Made by a program: the position numbers and the translations under genes. From NCBI RefSeq assembly GCF_001292705.1, contig NZ_LGAK01000003.1:1-64000 (forward strand): a stretch of DNA of 64,000 nt. Direction: 5' to 3'. The notes below the pieces were generated by a model that ran no database searches, was not told the DNA's origin, and worked only from the letters and a program-made list of their open reading frames with translations. Shown here in pieces: positions 18,995 through 28,209 of the stretch. The DNA is from Marinagarivorans algicola (GTDB lineage Bacteria > Pseudomonadota > Gammaproteobacteria > Pseudomonadales > Cellvibrionaceae). The number at the start of each line of letters is the position of its first letter. Position 1 is the stretch's first letter.

Positions 18995-21130
18995 CTAAAA
19001 CTGATAACCCAGACTAAGGCGTATATCGCGGCCTACGTCATATTGCCCGCGCAAGCGCTCCCAACCTGCATTTTCACTGTAATCTTCAACAGCTGCATGA
19101 CTTAAGTATTGCTCGTTAAATGCATTTCTGAGCACTAAGTTCAGCGTTAATGATTCATCCTCTAACGGGCTCCAATTAATAGAAAAATCGTGCACCGTAT
19201 AGCCAGGCTTAACAACCGTTAGCGACTCACCACCGACATATTGCGTTTGCTTAATGTCATCAATTTTTTGCACAGACTCAATCGTCCAGCCCAGTTTTAC
19301 GTTTTGAGTTACATCCCAAAAAGCATTTAATACCAGCGTATCCCCGACATTATTAAACTTCCCAGCCCATAAATAGCGTGTTGCTTTTTCGCCATCCACG
19401 GTGGTTTCTGCGCTCAAGTAACTCGCGCTGATACCCGCAACCGCTCCTTGGTAGCCCACATCTAACGAGTAACCCTCAGTTTCCATATCGCCATCAAGAT
19501 TGGCAATAATTTTACCCCAAGGCGCAACACTGATTGGGCCTCCAATAGGGTTGACCCAACCATCATTGCCATCAGCAGTCGGTGATGAGGCAATAATTGC
19601 ATCCGAAATAATGGTACTAAAAAAACCTAATGCCGAAGTAAAGCCGCTGCGCTGATACTCAATGGCAAACTCAGTATTGGTTGAACTTTCAGCCTGAAGA
19701 CCTGACTCATACCCTCTGACAGAAACCGCCTTATAAGGGTCGGAGGCCTCAACACCGCGCAAGGCTTCTGCGTAGCCTGCACTGACTGACAAGCCATCAG
19801 CGATAATATAGTTAGCACTTAAATTCAGTGAAACACCGCTATCATCGAAAGTCATTCCGTCATTATTTGTAAAATCATATTCGTCGTAGCGAGCACCGCC
19901 TGACAACGTCAAAGACTCATTCATTAGAGTGAGGATGTCTTGAATATATAAACCTGTAACGCCACCACTTTCATTTGAAAAGCTCGGGTACTGTATCCAC
20001 TGGTTAGACTCTGAGTTGAATTCTTGATAGTCATCAGCAAATATGGCTTTATCATCGCGGTAGTTAATGCCGTAAATCACGGTATTGCTTGCAAACTGGC
20101 TTGTATTTTGAAGGTTTAAACCCGTACTTTTCGTCCTGCCTACGCCTGTACCCATGTCACCGCCATAGCCACGCTGCTGAAGGCTTTTAGTGGTGTAAGC
20201 CGTCATTTTAAAATTCACAAGATCATTGTCAGCTGGCAGCCACGCATAGTTCAACGTTGAGGTTTTGCGCGTAATTTTGGTGGCACTAAAATCAGTTTCG
20301 TTGGCACCACTACCAATCGTCCATTCGGTTTTATAAGGTAAGTCGCCTTGTTCTTCGATACTTTCGTAGCTCATTGATAAATTTTGCGACGGCGATATAT
20401 CAAAGACCGCTTTAGCAAATCCCAAAGACTGCTCCGAGGCTGTCCCTAAAATATCATTACCGTCACCATCTTTTAAGGTATTGCGATTAGAGCTGCCTAC
20501 ACTCAACATACCGCTAAACACTTCGCCGGCCTGCCCTAACATCGTAGCGCTTAACTTGCCGCCATCACCATTCGAAAAATGACTACTGCGAACCAAGCCG
20601 CCCAACTGATTATCACTGGTGAGTAAATCACTCGGATCTTTCGTCGTAAAGTGAACCGAGCCTCCCAGCGCACCGGGGCCTGCCGTTGCACTGCCGGGGC
20701 CTGCTTCAATTTCTACACGCTTTAATAACTGAGGGTCCAAAGCAATACGGCCAGAATGGTGGAATACACCATTTGTTTGATCAGCGCCATCAATCGAGAT
20801 ATTTAAAGCGTCTTCACCAATATTGCGAACAACAATTTTTTGCCCCGCACTGACCGCGCCACCAGCACTAATAACCGGATCAACACGGAACATATCGGCC
20901 ATATCCAAGGCAATCATTCCTTCAATGGCATCAGCGGTAATCTCAGAATCGAGACCACCGGTGGCATAACCCGTAACAACAACCATTTCCATGCGCGATG
21001 AGGACGTTTCTTCATCTTTTTGGGGGCTCTCGGCAATAGCGTGGCCGCTTAATACAGCAACAGCTATTGCCAGAGGTGTGGAACGAAAGAGATTACGAGG
21101 GTGTAGATTAACCATTACTTCAAACTCCAT
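18995..21130 (-). CDS. TonB-dependent outer-membrane siderophore receptor
   Basis: The 711-residue protein is an outer-membrane beta-barrel receptor. The signal peptide ends near SGHAIAE. A TonB-box-like MVVVTGYA is followed by a plug domain (about 60-170, with VRNIGEDALNISIDGADQ and the RVEIEAGPGSA segment). The 22-strand barrel ends in LSLGYQF with a terminal Phe. A Fur-box-like site lies just upstream, and the gene has its own terminator. Its position between the PepSY operon and the petrobactin-type cluster makes it the obvious candidate for ferric-petrobactin uptake, but the ligand is inferred. Met6 is an alternative start. Confidence 0.9.
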   Translation of the reverse strand: MEFEVMVNLHPRNLFRSTPLAIAVAVLSGHAIAESPQKDEETSSSRMEMVVVTGYATGGLDSEITADAIEGMIALDMADMFRVDPVISAGGAVSAGQKIVVRNIGEDALNISIDGADQTNGVFHHSGRIALDPQLLKRVEIEAGPGSATAGPGALGGSVHFTTKDPSDLLTSDNQLGGLVRSSHFSNGDGGKLSATMLGQAGEVFSGMLSVGSSNRNTLKDGDGNDILGTASEQSLGFAKAVFDISPSQNLSMSYESIEEQGDLPYKTEWTIGSGANETDFSATKITRKTSTLNYAWLPADNDLVNFKMTAYTTKSLQQRGYGGDMGTGVGRTKSTGLNLQNTSQFASNTVIYGINYRDDKAIFADDYQEFNSESNQWIQYPSFSNESGGVTGLYIQDILTLMNESLTLSGGARYDEYDFTNNDGMTFDDSGVSLNLSANYIIADGLSVSAGYAEALRGVEASDPYKAVSVRGYESGLQAESSTNTEFAIEYQRSGFTSALGFFSTIISDAIIASSPTADGNDGWVNPIGGPISVAPWGKIIANLDGDMETEGYSLDVGYQGAVAGISASYLSAETTVDGEKATRYLWAGKFNNVGDTLVLNAFWDVTQNVKLGWTIESVQKIDDIKQTQYVGGESLTVVKPGYTVHDFSINWSPLEDESLTLNLVLRNAFNEQYLSHAAVEDYSENAGWERLRGQYDVGRDIRLSLGYQF

Positions 21131-21143
21131 AATTAGCCTTAAA

Positions 21144-21162
21144 GAAAATGAGAATTATTCCC
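21144..21162 (-). promoter_or_regulatory. Fur-box-like site upstream of the TonB receptor
   Basis: GAAAATGAGAATTATTCCC matches the 19-bp Fur consensus GATAATGATAATCATTATC at 14 positions. It lies 14-32 bases upstream of the receptor start, where Fur would block transcription when iron is plentiful. Confidence 0.75.
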
Positions 21163-21270
21163 ATTAAAGAGGCTAAGTAAAGAATTGTTGCAATTGTTAC
21201 AATGACAGGCAGCTATTGAATATACCAAAAAGCCTACTTTGACTGCTGGTAACACAACAGCAAAGAAGCA

Positions 21271-21773
21271 CTATTGCACAGGCAACTTAATGATTATTTC
21301 AAGCCCGCCACAACTGCGCTTAGCGGCAACAACTCTACCGCTTACAGCACGCAATTGCCGACCTGCCAACGCCAACCCAAGAGCGCAACCGGTGCGATTA
21401 ATGGCGCCTGAGGTGCAAGACGCTGTGATGTCTGGTTCTATTAAGCGCGAGGCTTCCACTCTAAAAAAGGGCTCGAATATAGCCTCTAACAGCGCTTCAG
21501 GCACCCCGGGTGCCGCGATCTTGTACCACCAGCGCATAATGCGTCTTTTGTTGCTCTAAGCGCACTAGGATAGTGTAGATTTACCAGACTATGGCGCAAT
21601 GCATTACGAATCACATTTTCAATCGCTTGACCCACCGCACGGTGATTAGAATTCATTAAAGGGGCTGCATAATATGGCGATACAATAGCAAAGCCAAAGC
21701 ACTCAGCAGTAACATCGGCAACAATACCCAGCACAAAAATCCAACTAATTTTCCACAGCAAACCCCGACTCAT
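21271..21773 (-). pseudogene. Sensor histidine kinase remnant
   Basis: The ATG at 21773 overlaps the stop of the response-regulator gene (ATGA), as in intact two-component operons. The first frame has a membrane helix (WKISWIFVLGIVA) and then jumps to the N-box QAIENVIRNALRHS. The sensor loop, second helix, HAMP and His-containing dimerisation domain are gone. ATPase motifs continue in two other frames (HYALVVQDRGT, then GVPEALLEAIFEPFFR and a degraded GCALGLALAG), so there are at least two frameshifts in addition to the large deletion. The kinase cannot be functional. It was probably an RstB/CpxA-like sensor, judging from its partner. Confidence 0.8.
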
Positions 21774-22456
21774 GTCAAACGATAACCAGCACCGTGCACA
21801 GTCTGCAGGCGTGTACCTTGCCACCCACCTTCATTGAGCTTACGTCTCACTCGACTCAAATGCATATCTAAACTCCGATCATAAGTCCCCAAAGCTTTAT
21901 TAAGAACTTGCCGAGAAAGGTAGGCTTTAGTTAACATTGTTCCTTTTTGCGTGCCTAGCTCCCACAATAATTTAAACTGCGTCGAGGTCAGATGAATATC
22001 GTTTCCACCAATACAAGCCGTTTGCGACACGCTGTCTAAGACTAAAGAATCAATCATGACTTGACTATGATGATGTACAAATTGTGGCTGCGCACGGCGC
22101 AATAAAATTCCTACACGTAACACAAGCTCAGTAGGGTTAAAAGGCTTAGAGACATAATCATCAGCACCCTCACGCAAGCACATAATACGCTCTTGCTCTG
22201 CACCTTTAGCCGATACAACAATGACAGGGACTTGACTTGTTTTTCGCAACATAGCAAGTAGCGTCATACCGTTATGCATAGGTAGCATTACATCCAAAAG
22301 AATAAGCTGGAAACACTCTTGCATTGCCGCGATCAATCCTGAATCACCATTAAAGCAAGACTCCACTTGATAACCAGCACCCACCATAAGCTCTTTCATT
22401 TGCCTATTAAGGGCTGGGTCGCCTTCAATAATAAGAATTTTTGATACTACCGACAT
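21770..22456 (-). CDS. OmpR-family response regulator, now without its kinase
   Basis: The 228-residue transcription factor has an intact receiver (LILLDVMLP with phospho-acceptor Asp55, Ser82, SKPF with Lys104) and an OmpR/PhoB winged-helix domain (STQFKLLWEL, then DMHLSRVRRKLN). Only one Asp of the usual acidic pair is seen at the N-terminus (EGD). It is the first gene of a two-gene unit whose kinase is destroyed. It must therefore work unphosphorylated, be phosphorylated by another donor, or be on its way out. A 13-bp inverted repeat in its leader could be its own operator. It resembles the regulator at 34870, which suggests related ancestry. Confidence 0.9.
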   Translation of the reverse strand: MSVVSKILIIEGDPALNRQMKELMVGAGYQVESCFNGDSGLIAAMQECFQLILLDVMLPMHNGMTLLAMLRKTSQVPVIVVSAKGAEQERIMCLREGADDYVSKPFNPTELVLRVGILLRRAQPQFVHHHSQVMIDSLVLDSVSQTACIGGNDIHLTSTQFKLLWELGTQKGTMLTKAYLSRQVLNKALGTYDRSLDMHLSRVRRKLNEGGWQGTRLQTVHGAGYRLT

Positions 22457-22462
22457 AAAAAT

Positions 22463-22514
22463 CTTACTCTATTGTAAAATCAATATTCCTATTATGATCT
22501 CACAGTAGAGTAAG
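22463..22514. repeat. Inverted repeat upstream of the response regulator
   Basis: CTTACTCTATTGT (22463-22475) and ACAGTAGAGTAAG (22502-22514) are complementary at 12 of 13 positions around a 26-base spacer. They lie 7-58 bases before the regulator start. Possible roles are an autoregulatory operator or a hairpin ending transcripts from the polyamine genes upstream. Confidence 0.55.
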
Positions 22515-22593
22515 ACTTTTCATGGTGTGTACTGACATACAATTATTGGGGTTGATACTGTACTCAAGAAAATAATATTTTGAGTAACGCCAT

Positions 22594-23850
22594 TTAAGCG
22601 CAAAGGGTGCGAGGCAAGCTAAGCTCATCATCAATCGGCGCTTCATGAATACATGTTGATAAACCCATTTCATTTAAAATACTTAAAAAAGGCTCCGGTT
22701 CTAACTCTTCCACATTCACCATCGTTTTAATATCCCAGTCCCCTCTTGCAATTAATAATGCCGCTGCGACCGGCGGCACACCTGCAGTAAAAGCAATCGC
22801 TTGCGAGCTAACATCATGATATGCCTCTTGATGATCACAAATATTGTAAATGAATACTTCTTTAGGTTTTTTGTTGTAAGTGCCTTTAATAAGAGTACCT
22901 ATACATGTTTTTCCTATATAATTAGGTGCCAAACTGGCAGGCTCAGGTAAGCAGGCCTTAAGCAAATGCAACGGTACAACGTTTTACCCCCCTGGTATTT
23001 GTATTTTTTGGTGATTAAGCAACCCTACATTTTTAAACACATTTAAGCAGTTAATGTAATGATCACTAAACCCCATCCAAAACCGAACAGACTTTACACC
23101 CGCAATATTAATCGATAATGAATGCACCTCATCGTGCCCCATAAGATATAATTTATGCAATCCCACCTCGGGAAAATCATATTCCATCGCACGAGAATGA
23201 TGCTTATAGGTACGCCATTGGCCATCCTCCAAACAGCCCGCATCTTCAATAATTTCTCGCAGATTAATCTCTGGATCGAAATTAGTCGAAAAAAAACGTT
23301 CATGATCTCCAGCATTAACATCTATGATATCTATACTATCTATTACATCAAATTCCTTTTTCTGGGCATAAGCGCAATATGCGTTGACAACTCCTGGGTC
23401 AAAGCCTGCACCCAAGATTGCCGTCACGCCTTTTTCTTTACAGTGCTGTCTTTTTTTCCATTCGAAGTTAGCATACCAAGGATAAGGTGCGTTCATTACA
23501 TCATAATCTTCATGCACAGCAGTATCTATATAAGCAGCGCCCGTTTCAATGCAGGCATCAAGAATAGACATATTCACAAAGGCAGTGCAGACATTAATAA
23601 CAATATCGCTACCCGAATCAACAATCAAAGAAATAACATCTTGCGTATCACAAGCATCAACTTGAGCAGTATAGATATAGCACTCATTAATATTATTTTT
23701 ATTTTTTATATTATCTAAAATCGAATGACATTTTTCGATATGATGAGAGGCAATGCAAACATCCGAAAATACCTGGCTATTTTGCGCACATTTATTAGCC
23801 ACGACAGCACCTACAGCACCAGCGCCTATGATAAGAATTCTTTTTTTCAT
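22594..23850 (-). pseudogene. Carboxynorspermidine dehydrogenase, interrupted by one in-frame TAA
   Basis: This saccharopine-dehydrogenase-like family makes carboxy(nor)spermidine by reductive condensation of aspartate semialdehyde with a diamine. The N-terminal Rossmann fold is clear (ILIIGAGAVGAVVANKCA), followed by GVTAILGAGFDPGVVNA and FWMGFSDHYI. The frame stops at TAA (22984-22986, codon 289). Without any frame change it continues NVVPLHLLKACLPEPASLAP, then GKTCIGTLIKG, VFIYNICDH, AFTAGVPPVAAALL and MVNVEELEPEPFL. The whole reads about 418 codons, the normal family size. A single base change (for example CAA to TAA) explains it. It is broken by mutation or, less likely, read through or a sequencing error. 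It follows the nspC-like gene in the same orientation. Confidence 0.88.
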
Positions 23851-23882
23851 AGTGACCTCCTAAAGGCTTGTTAAGCAATTAA

Positions 23883-24712
23883 TTATGATAAAAAGTCTCT
23901 AAAATCTTCATAAGAGCTTTCTTGTGATTGACGCACATTACCCCCTAAATCTTTATAACAAATAGAGGGCATCTTTATACCATTAAAAAAATTCCAGAAA
24001 AACACGTTCTACCGAAAACGCGATAAACCGTCTTACCTTCAAATAACATACGAGTAATATCTACCTCGTCAATCACTTCTGCACCTTCTAGCTTAGGCGA
24101 AAATTGATAAATTAAAGCATCTAAAGCATGCGTTTCAACGCCGGCATCAACAATGAGTGTAAGCAATTCATTTTCAATAACATCTAATATTTTTACGATT
24201 AAAGATGTCGAATTTTTAACAGCAGTCTCACCGGGATCTAAATAAATTTTCACTGCATACTTATCTGAAAATTTATTGGCACGCACACCTAGGCGAGAAT
24301 AACGAGAAATTATATCGCTTAGCGAATAAAATGAATGGTCAACCTCTGGGTTTAACCTTAACCCCAGAGAAATATTTTTTGTCAAATTTTTAAAACGACT
24401 TAATTGACTAATTGAGTTAAAGATAATCTTGTCACAGTATTGAGTTATCTCTTTAATTTCATCATCATAAGCGACACTGTAGCCGTGATTTTCACCGCCA
24501 AAATTTTCAAATCCTAGGCGCGCCTCATATAAGTTACTACTTGTTGTACCATCCATATACTGACTCATAAAATCAAAAGTACACCAAGAAGAAAAGTACT
24601 TGAGTGCCAGTACCGATTTAGCACCGGAGTATTCACGAATATAACGCATAATCTCTATTGCCGGCAACATTCGCTTTTGATCAATCAAATAATATGGCGT
24701 AGATATTGTCAT
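23883..24712 (-). pseudogene. nspC: Carboxynorspermidine decarboxylase (NspC-like) with two internal deletions
   Basis: This PLP enzyme of the alanine-racemase-fold (group III) decarboxylases would convert carboxy(nor)spermidine to (nor)spermidine. The start TPYYLID, the PLP Lys38 in LALKYFSSW and MDGTTSSNLYEARLG are well preserved. After YSRLG (about residue 142, near 24283) the sequence jumps to FSDKYAVKIYLDPGE. About 75 residues, including the HNNCEN and GGGI region, are missing. After GRTCFSG a second loss of about 30 residues puts the last block (NFFNGIKMPSICYKDLGG through EDFRDFLS, stop at 23883) out of frame. The open frame itself ends at 23975 with 245 residues against about 370 in the family. 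It is surely inactive. Confidence 0.88.
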
Positions 24713-24721
24713 AAAATGACC

Positions 24722-25600
24722 CTATACTGCAGATATTAAAGAGTGATCGTTTTTGCTAATAAAATTTTTATTGCTATAGCCATGCATAATAAGCTGTTGC
24801 TTATCATGCTCTAACGTCGGAATAACGGAAGGGCCAAACCACTCCAAACTAGCATCAAGAGATTTCCATAGACTCCCTCTACTATTTTTTAAGGCATCTA
24901 GAAATTTTGGGAAATCATATTCACCCTCAAATAAATTAACCATACCTTCGCGGCTTCCTGCTGGAGCATATACATTATCCGGATTGAAAACATTTAACAG
25001 TGAGCGATGGGCAATATTTTTTAAATGAAGGTGCTCAATAAATGGAGACAGTGTATTCACTGCTCTGATAGGATCAGCACCAGACTCCCACACGTGAATA
25101 ACATCAAAATTAATACGCAAAGCAGGGTGATTAACCTCGTCAATCAATTGCAATGTAGACTCTAATGAGTCTGCCAATGAATTGGGGTGCGTCTCTACTA
25201 TCAAATACAAACCAAAATTTTGCACCACATTGCAAAGTGATTTTAAACGCTTGACCCAGTCTTGACGCTGCTGTTTAGTTATTTTTTCACTGGCTTTAGA
25301 CCCCGCAAAAGTACGCAGTTTAGACGCCCCCCAATAATGACATAATCGAGACAATGACTCTGCTTTTTCTACAGCCTCTTGGTGATCACCCTCTAATACC
25401 AAATAGTCACTAATCATTGATACATTAAGATTTTGTGATTTTAACCAAGAAAAATCACACTCTAAATCGTCAACCATATTCGCCGCATGAACCCCCCATA
25501 ACTCTATCCCTTTAAAATCATTATTTTTTGCCCACAAAGCAATTTTCTTGAACGATATCAACTGATGTCTAAAAGAAATAGTGCATACATTTAATTTCAT
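24722..25600 (-). CDS. asbF: 3-Dehydroshikimate dehydratase AsbF
   Basis: This enzyme makes 3,4-dihydroxybenzoate, the catechol of petrobactin, from 3-dehydroshikimate. The 292-residue protein is an AP-endonuclease-2-fold TIM barrel and closely follows Bacillus AsbF from the first residues (CTISFRHQLISF, then GIELWGVHAAN). Metal-binding residues lie in VETHPNS, INFDVIHVWESGADP, HLHLKNI and ASLEWFG. Its ATG overlaps the stop of the asbDE gene (ATGA). It is the last intact gene of the siderophore operon. The presence of this dehydratase is what separates a petrobactin-type pathway from aerobactin- or achromobactin-type NIS clusters. Confidence 0.93.
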   Translation of the reverse strand: MKLNVCTISFRHQLISFKKIALWAKNNDFKGIELWGVHAANMVDDLECDFSWLKSQNLNVSMISDYLVLEGDHQEAVEKAESLSRLCHYWGASKLRTFAGSKASEKITKQQRQDWVKRLKSLCNVVQNFGLYLIVETHPNSLADSLESTLQLIDEVNHPALRINFDVIHVWESGADPIRAVNTLSPFIEHLHLKNIAHRSLLNVFNPDNVYAPAGSREGMVNLFEGEYDFPKFLDALKNSRGSLWKSLDASLEWFGPSVIPTLEHDKQQLIMHGYSNKNFISKNDHSLISAV

Positions 25601-26901
25601 GGCGTACTCTGCGTTTCATTATGTGATTGGTATGAGAGAACATTTTTCTTGCACCAGATAAGGTAGACCGCATATAGCTGGTTCTTCAAATTAAACTCAC
25701 GTGCATCTTGCTGATCTAAAAGACCAAAAATATTTTTAGCTATCTCTCGATTTTTAGTGAATGACATCTTTATTGCATGAAATTGAATAAGCTTATAAGT
25801 TTTAGCGAGATCATCTATCACATCACACCAGTGATCAAATTCTGACTCAGGCAATAATAATTCACGCCAAAAAAATGCAAAACCATGCTCATAAGCATAT
25901 TTTCTAGGTGCCAATATAGATAGCTCTTCAATTGCTTTTGCTAAATGATTAAGCGGTAGATCATCACCCAACTTATTAACACCATCCAAATGCGCCTTAA
26001 CTACTGCACGAACAGCATCAGTAACAGGATTAGAATCTATTAAAAAACCACTTTCAAAATATTTTTTGATAGCTTCAGGTGTTGTAGGAGAGGCACTTTT
26101 ATCAGAAAAAATATAGCCGCCAGATACCGTAGGCTTATTAACAGCATTGATAATTTCATCTTTGCTGGCTATGCCTTCCCAGCGATAGTCAGGGTCATAC
26201 ACCATCCACTCATCAGGATTATTTGTTGGACCTAACATCAAATAATGCGGGAAAGGATCTTTATTAAATTCATTATCTCGATTAGGCAGGTGATACATAT
26301 CTAACATCACCATAATATGCTGATCTTCTGTTCTATTTTCTACCAATGAAATCAATGTATTAATGTTATCTTCTTTCGTTCTATCCGGTTGATACCACGC
26401 CTTGACCTTCATACCATAAAGATATTCATAACTGTCCACAAAGTGAGAATGATCAATGGCATCACTGTGATATTTTAAAATGAAATTATCATCAATGCAT
26501 ACCTCGGCATCCCATACCGAAAAATAAATAATACGATGGTCCAAACCTGGTTGACGTTTAACGATCTCACTTAAATTGCTCGCGACGCAATGTACTTTAA
26601 GGTCCTCATAAACTTCAAGCCCCTTCTCGATAGAGGGAAAATTTTGAGCTCTATAGGTACTATTAACAACCTGCCTAACTGTTTCAAAGCTTTCATTAAT
26701 GAGTGTTTCCTCAGGAATGCTCAAGTTGTATTCCACATCCAAGTACATCAATAACTGCAAAAGTAGTGATGAATCGAGTGCTAAATCATTAATAAAATGA
26801 GCATCGCTATTAAAATACTTTAAATTGGGATGAGCCATTGACTCACTTAACACCTTAAAAATACAAATAGCAATTTGCTGTTTAGTCATAAATACATCCA
26901 A
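25597..26901 (-). CDS. AsbD-AsbE fusion: carrier protein plus 3,4-DHB transferase
   Basis: The 434-residue protein joins two petrobactin proteins that are separate genes in Bacillus. Residues 5-85 are an acyl-carrier domain like AsbD, with phosphopantetheine Ser44 in LALDSSLL. From about residue 90 it matches AsbE: DHRIIYFSVWDAEVCIDDN, HIMVMLDMYHLP, PFPHYLMLGPTNNPDEW, then RKYAYEHGFAFFWRELLLPE. AsbE moves 3,4-dihydroxybenzoate from the carrier to spermidine. Fusion would keep the loaded arm beside its transferase. Met5 (GGA seven bases upstream) may be the true start. The gene follows asbC by 24 bases and overlaps asbF. Confidence 0.9.
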   Translation of the reverse strand: MDVFMTKQQIAICIFKVLSESMAHPNLKYFNSDAHFINDLALDSSLLLQLLMYLDVEYNLSIPEETLINESFETVRQVVNSTYRAQNFPSIEKGLEVYEDLKVHCVASNLSEIVKRQPGLDHRIIYFSVWDAEVCIDDNFILKYHSDAIDHSHFVDSYEYLYGMKVKAWYQPDRTKEDNINTLISLVENRTEDQHIMVMLDMYHLPNRDNEFNKDPFPHYLMLGPTNNPDEWMVYDPDYRWEGIASKDEIINAVNKPTVSGGYIFSDKSASPTTPEAIKKYFESGFLIDSNPVTDAVRAVVKAHLDGVNKLGDDLPLNHLAKAIEELSILAPRKYAYEHGFAFFWRELLLPESEFDHWCDVIDDLAKTYKLIQFHAIKMSFTKNREIAKNIFGLLDQQDAREFNLKNQLYAVYLIWCKKNVLSYQSHNETQSTP

Positions 26902-26925
26902 GTTATAAGTCTAATATTATTGAAT

Positions 26926-28185
26926 TTATGCTAGTGAATCAGCTATTTTATTACGGCTAACTTTACCATTGGGTAAGCGCGGAATCTCATCAACACTAGA
27001 GATAACCATAGGTATTTGATGACTAGATAAACGAGATTTGCACCATTGCCTAATTTCGCTATTTAGCAACTCAACATCAGAAACATAATTTAAGCACACC
27101 TGATCATGCCCTAATGCATGCTGTCGCTTAAAAACAACAACATCAAGTATATTGGGCATTCCTAAAATGATATTTTCAACTTCACTAGGATATACGTTAA
27201 AACCGGACACATTAATCATATCGTCGATACGAGAAGTAAAATGTAAAATATTATTACTATCAAAAAAACCTAAATCACACGTTGAAACCTTATTGCCATC
27301 CGGTAATGTAGCTACTATTTCTTTTGGAGTATCGCTATTGCTACCCGCATAAATTTTCAAGTGAGGTAAAACATTACCTACTTCATTTTCAGAAGAGATG
27401 TTTTTCGCTAAAGAAATACAGCCCACTTCAGAGCATCCATATTGCTGGTATATATTTAATACTTTAAGCTTAAGATTTTCAAAAAATGGTTTTTGCATGA
27501 CACTACCTGAAGTCATGACCGCTTTTATTGGAGCATTACCTTCTACTAACATTGCTATAGAACCCAATAAAACAGGAGAAGAGTACACAATATAGCTTTC
27601 TAATGACTGTATTCGTTTAAGAATATATTTGGGATTGTTATTGCTTACAATAACTGGATGAACACCTCTCTTTAACGCAACAAGCACACCACAGATCAAA
27701 CCGTACGAGTGATTAACGGGGCAGGCCACGACAGGTATCATGCTATTGCCTTCAGGAAAAGCCTCCGTGATGTAACTTGATATTTCTAAATCAATACTGG
27801 ACCAGCTTCTCTCTATAATTTTTGGATCACCAGTAGTGCCCGAACTCATCTGTATCAATGATCCAGAAAACACCTCGGTAGCATCCATCAACATCTCATA
27901 ATGATCATCAGAAGCAATAGCGTCATCCCCAAATATAAGATATTGACACTGCGCAAGCTTGGCTCTTTCTTGTGCTGCCGCCAGAGGAGTATCTATAGGT
28001 AATGGAAACACAGCACCACACTTTTTCTTAATATACAAACACAGCGCAATCCAAGTAGCAATATCACTCATGCACACCGCTATACGCCGACCCTTACACT
28101 GAGAAATGATACTATGCTGATCAAAAGCAGTATTACAGCGCTCGAAAAAATTTTCATCAAAAAAACAATCATTAACGTAAATCAA
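26926..28185 (-). CDS. asbC: 3,4-Dihydroxybenzoate-AMP ligase AsbC
   Basis: This ANL-superfamily adenylating enzyme activates 3,4-dihydroxybenzoate and loads it on the carrier protein. It has 419 residues, like Bacillus AsbC and shorter than typical acyl-CoA synthetases. Motifs are the P-loop LIQMSSGTTGDPKIIERSW, ACPVNHSYGLICG, NIYQQYGCSEVGC, FTSRIDDMINVSGFNVYPSEVE and the catalytic Lys in LPNGKVSRNK. The N-terminus (YVNDCFFDENFFE) also follows AsbC. It lies 24 bp downstream of asbB and 24 bp upstream of asbDE. Confidence 0.93.
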   Translation of the reverse strand: MIYVNDCFFDENFFERCNTAFDQHSIISQCKGRRIAVCMSDIATWIALCLYIKKKCGAVFPLPIDTPLAAAQERAKLAQCQYLIFGDDAIASDDHYEMLMDATEVFSGSLIQMSSGTTGDPKIIERSWSSIDLEISSYITEAFPEGNSMIPVVACPVNHSYGLICGVLVALKRGVHPVIVSNNNPKYILKRIQSLESYIVYSSPVLLGSIAMLVEGNAPIKAVMTSGSVMQKPFFENLKLKVLNIYQQYGCSEVGCISLAKNISSENEVGNVLPHLKIYAGSNSDTPKEIVATLPDGNKVSTCDLGFFDSNNILHFTSRIDDMINVSGFNVYPSEVENIILGMPNILDVVVFKRQHALGHDQVCLNYVSDVELLNSEIRQWCKSRLSSHQIPMVISSVDEIPRLPNGKVSRNKIADSLA

Positions 28186-28209
28186 AATTTACTCCTAAAT
28201 ATAAAATCG

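Noticed and set aside
22987-22992. Frameshift at the six-G run as cause of the dehydrogenase break
   Set aside because: The downstream homologous sequence is in the same frame as the upstream part, so a point stop codon, not an indel, explains the break.
23155-23718. Plus-strand frame of 187 codons opposite the dehydrogenase
   Set aside because: It is antisense to a well-matched pseudogene and composed of Ile/Asn-rich low-complexity sequence.
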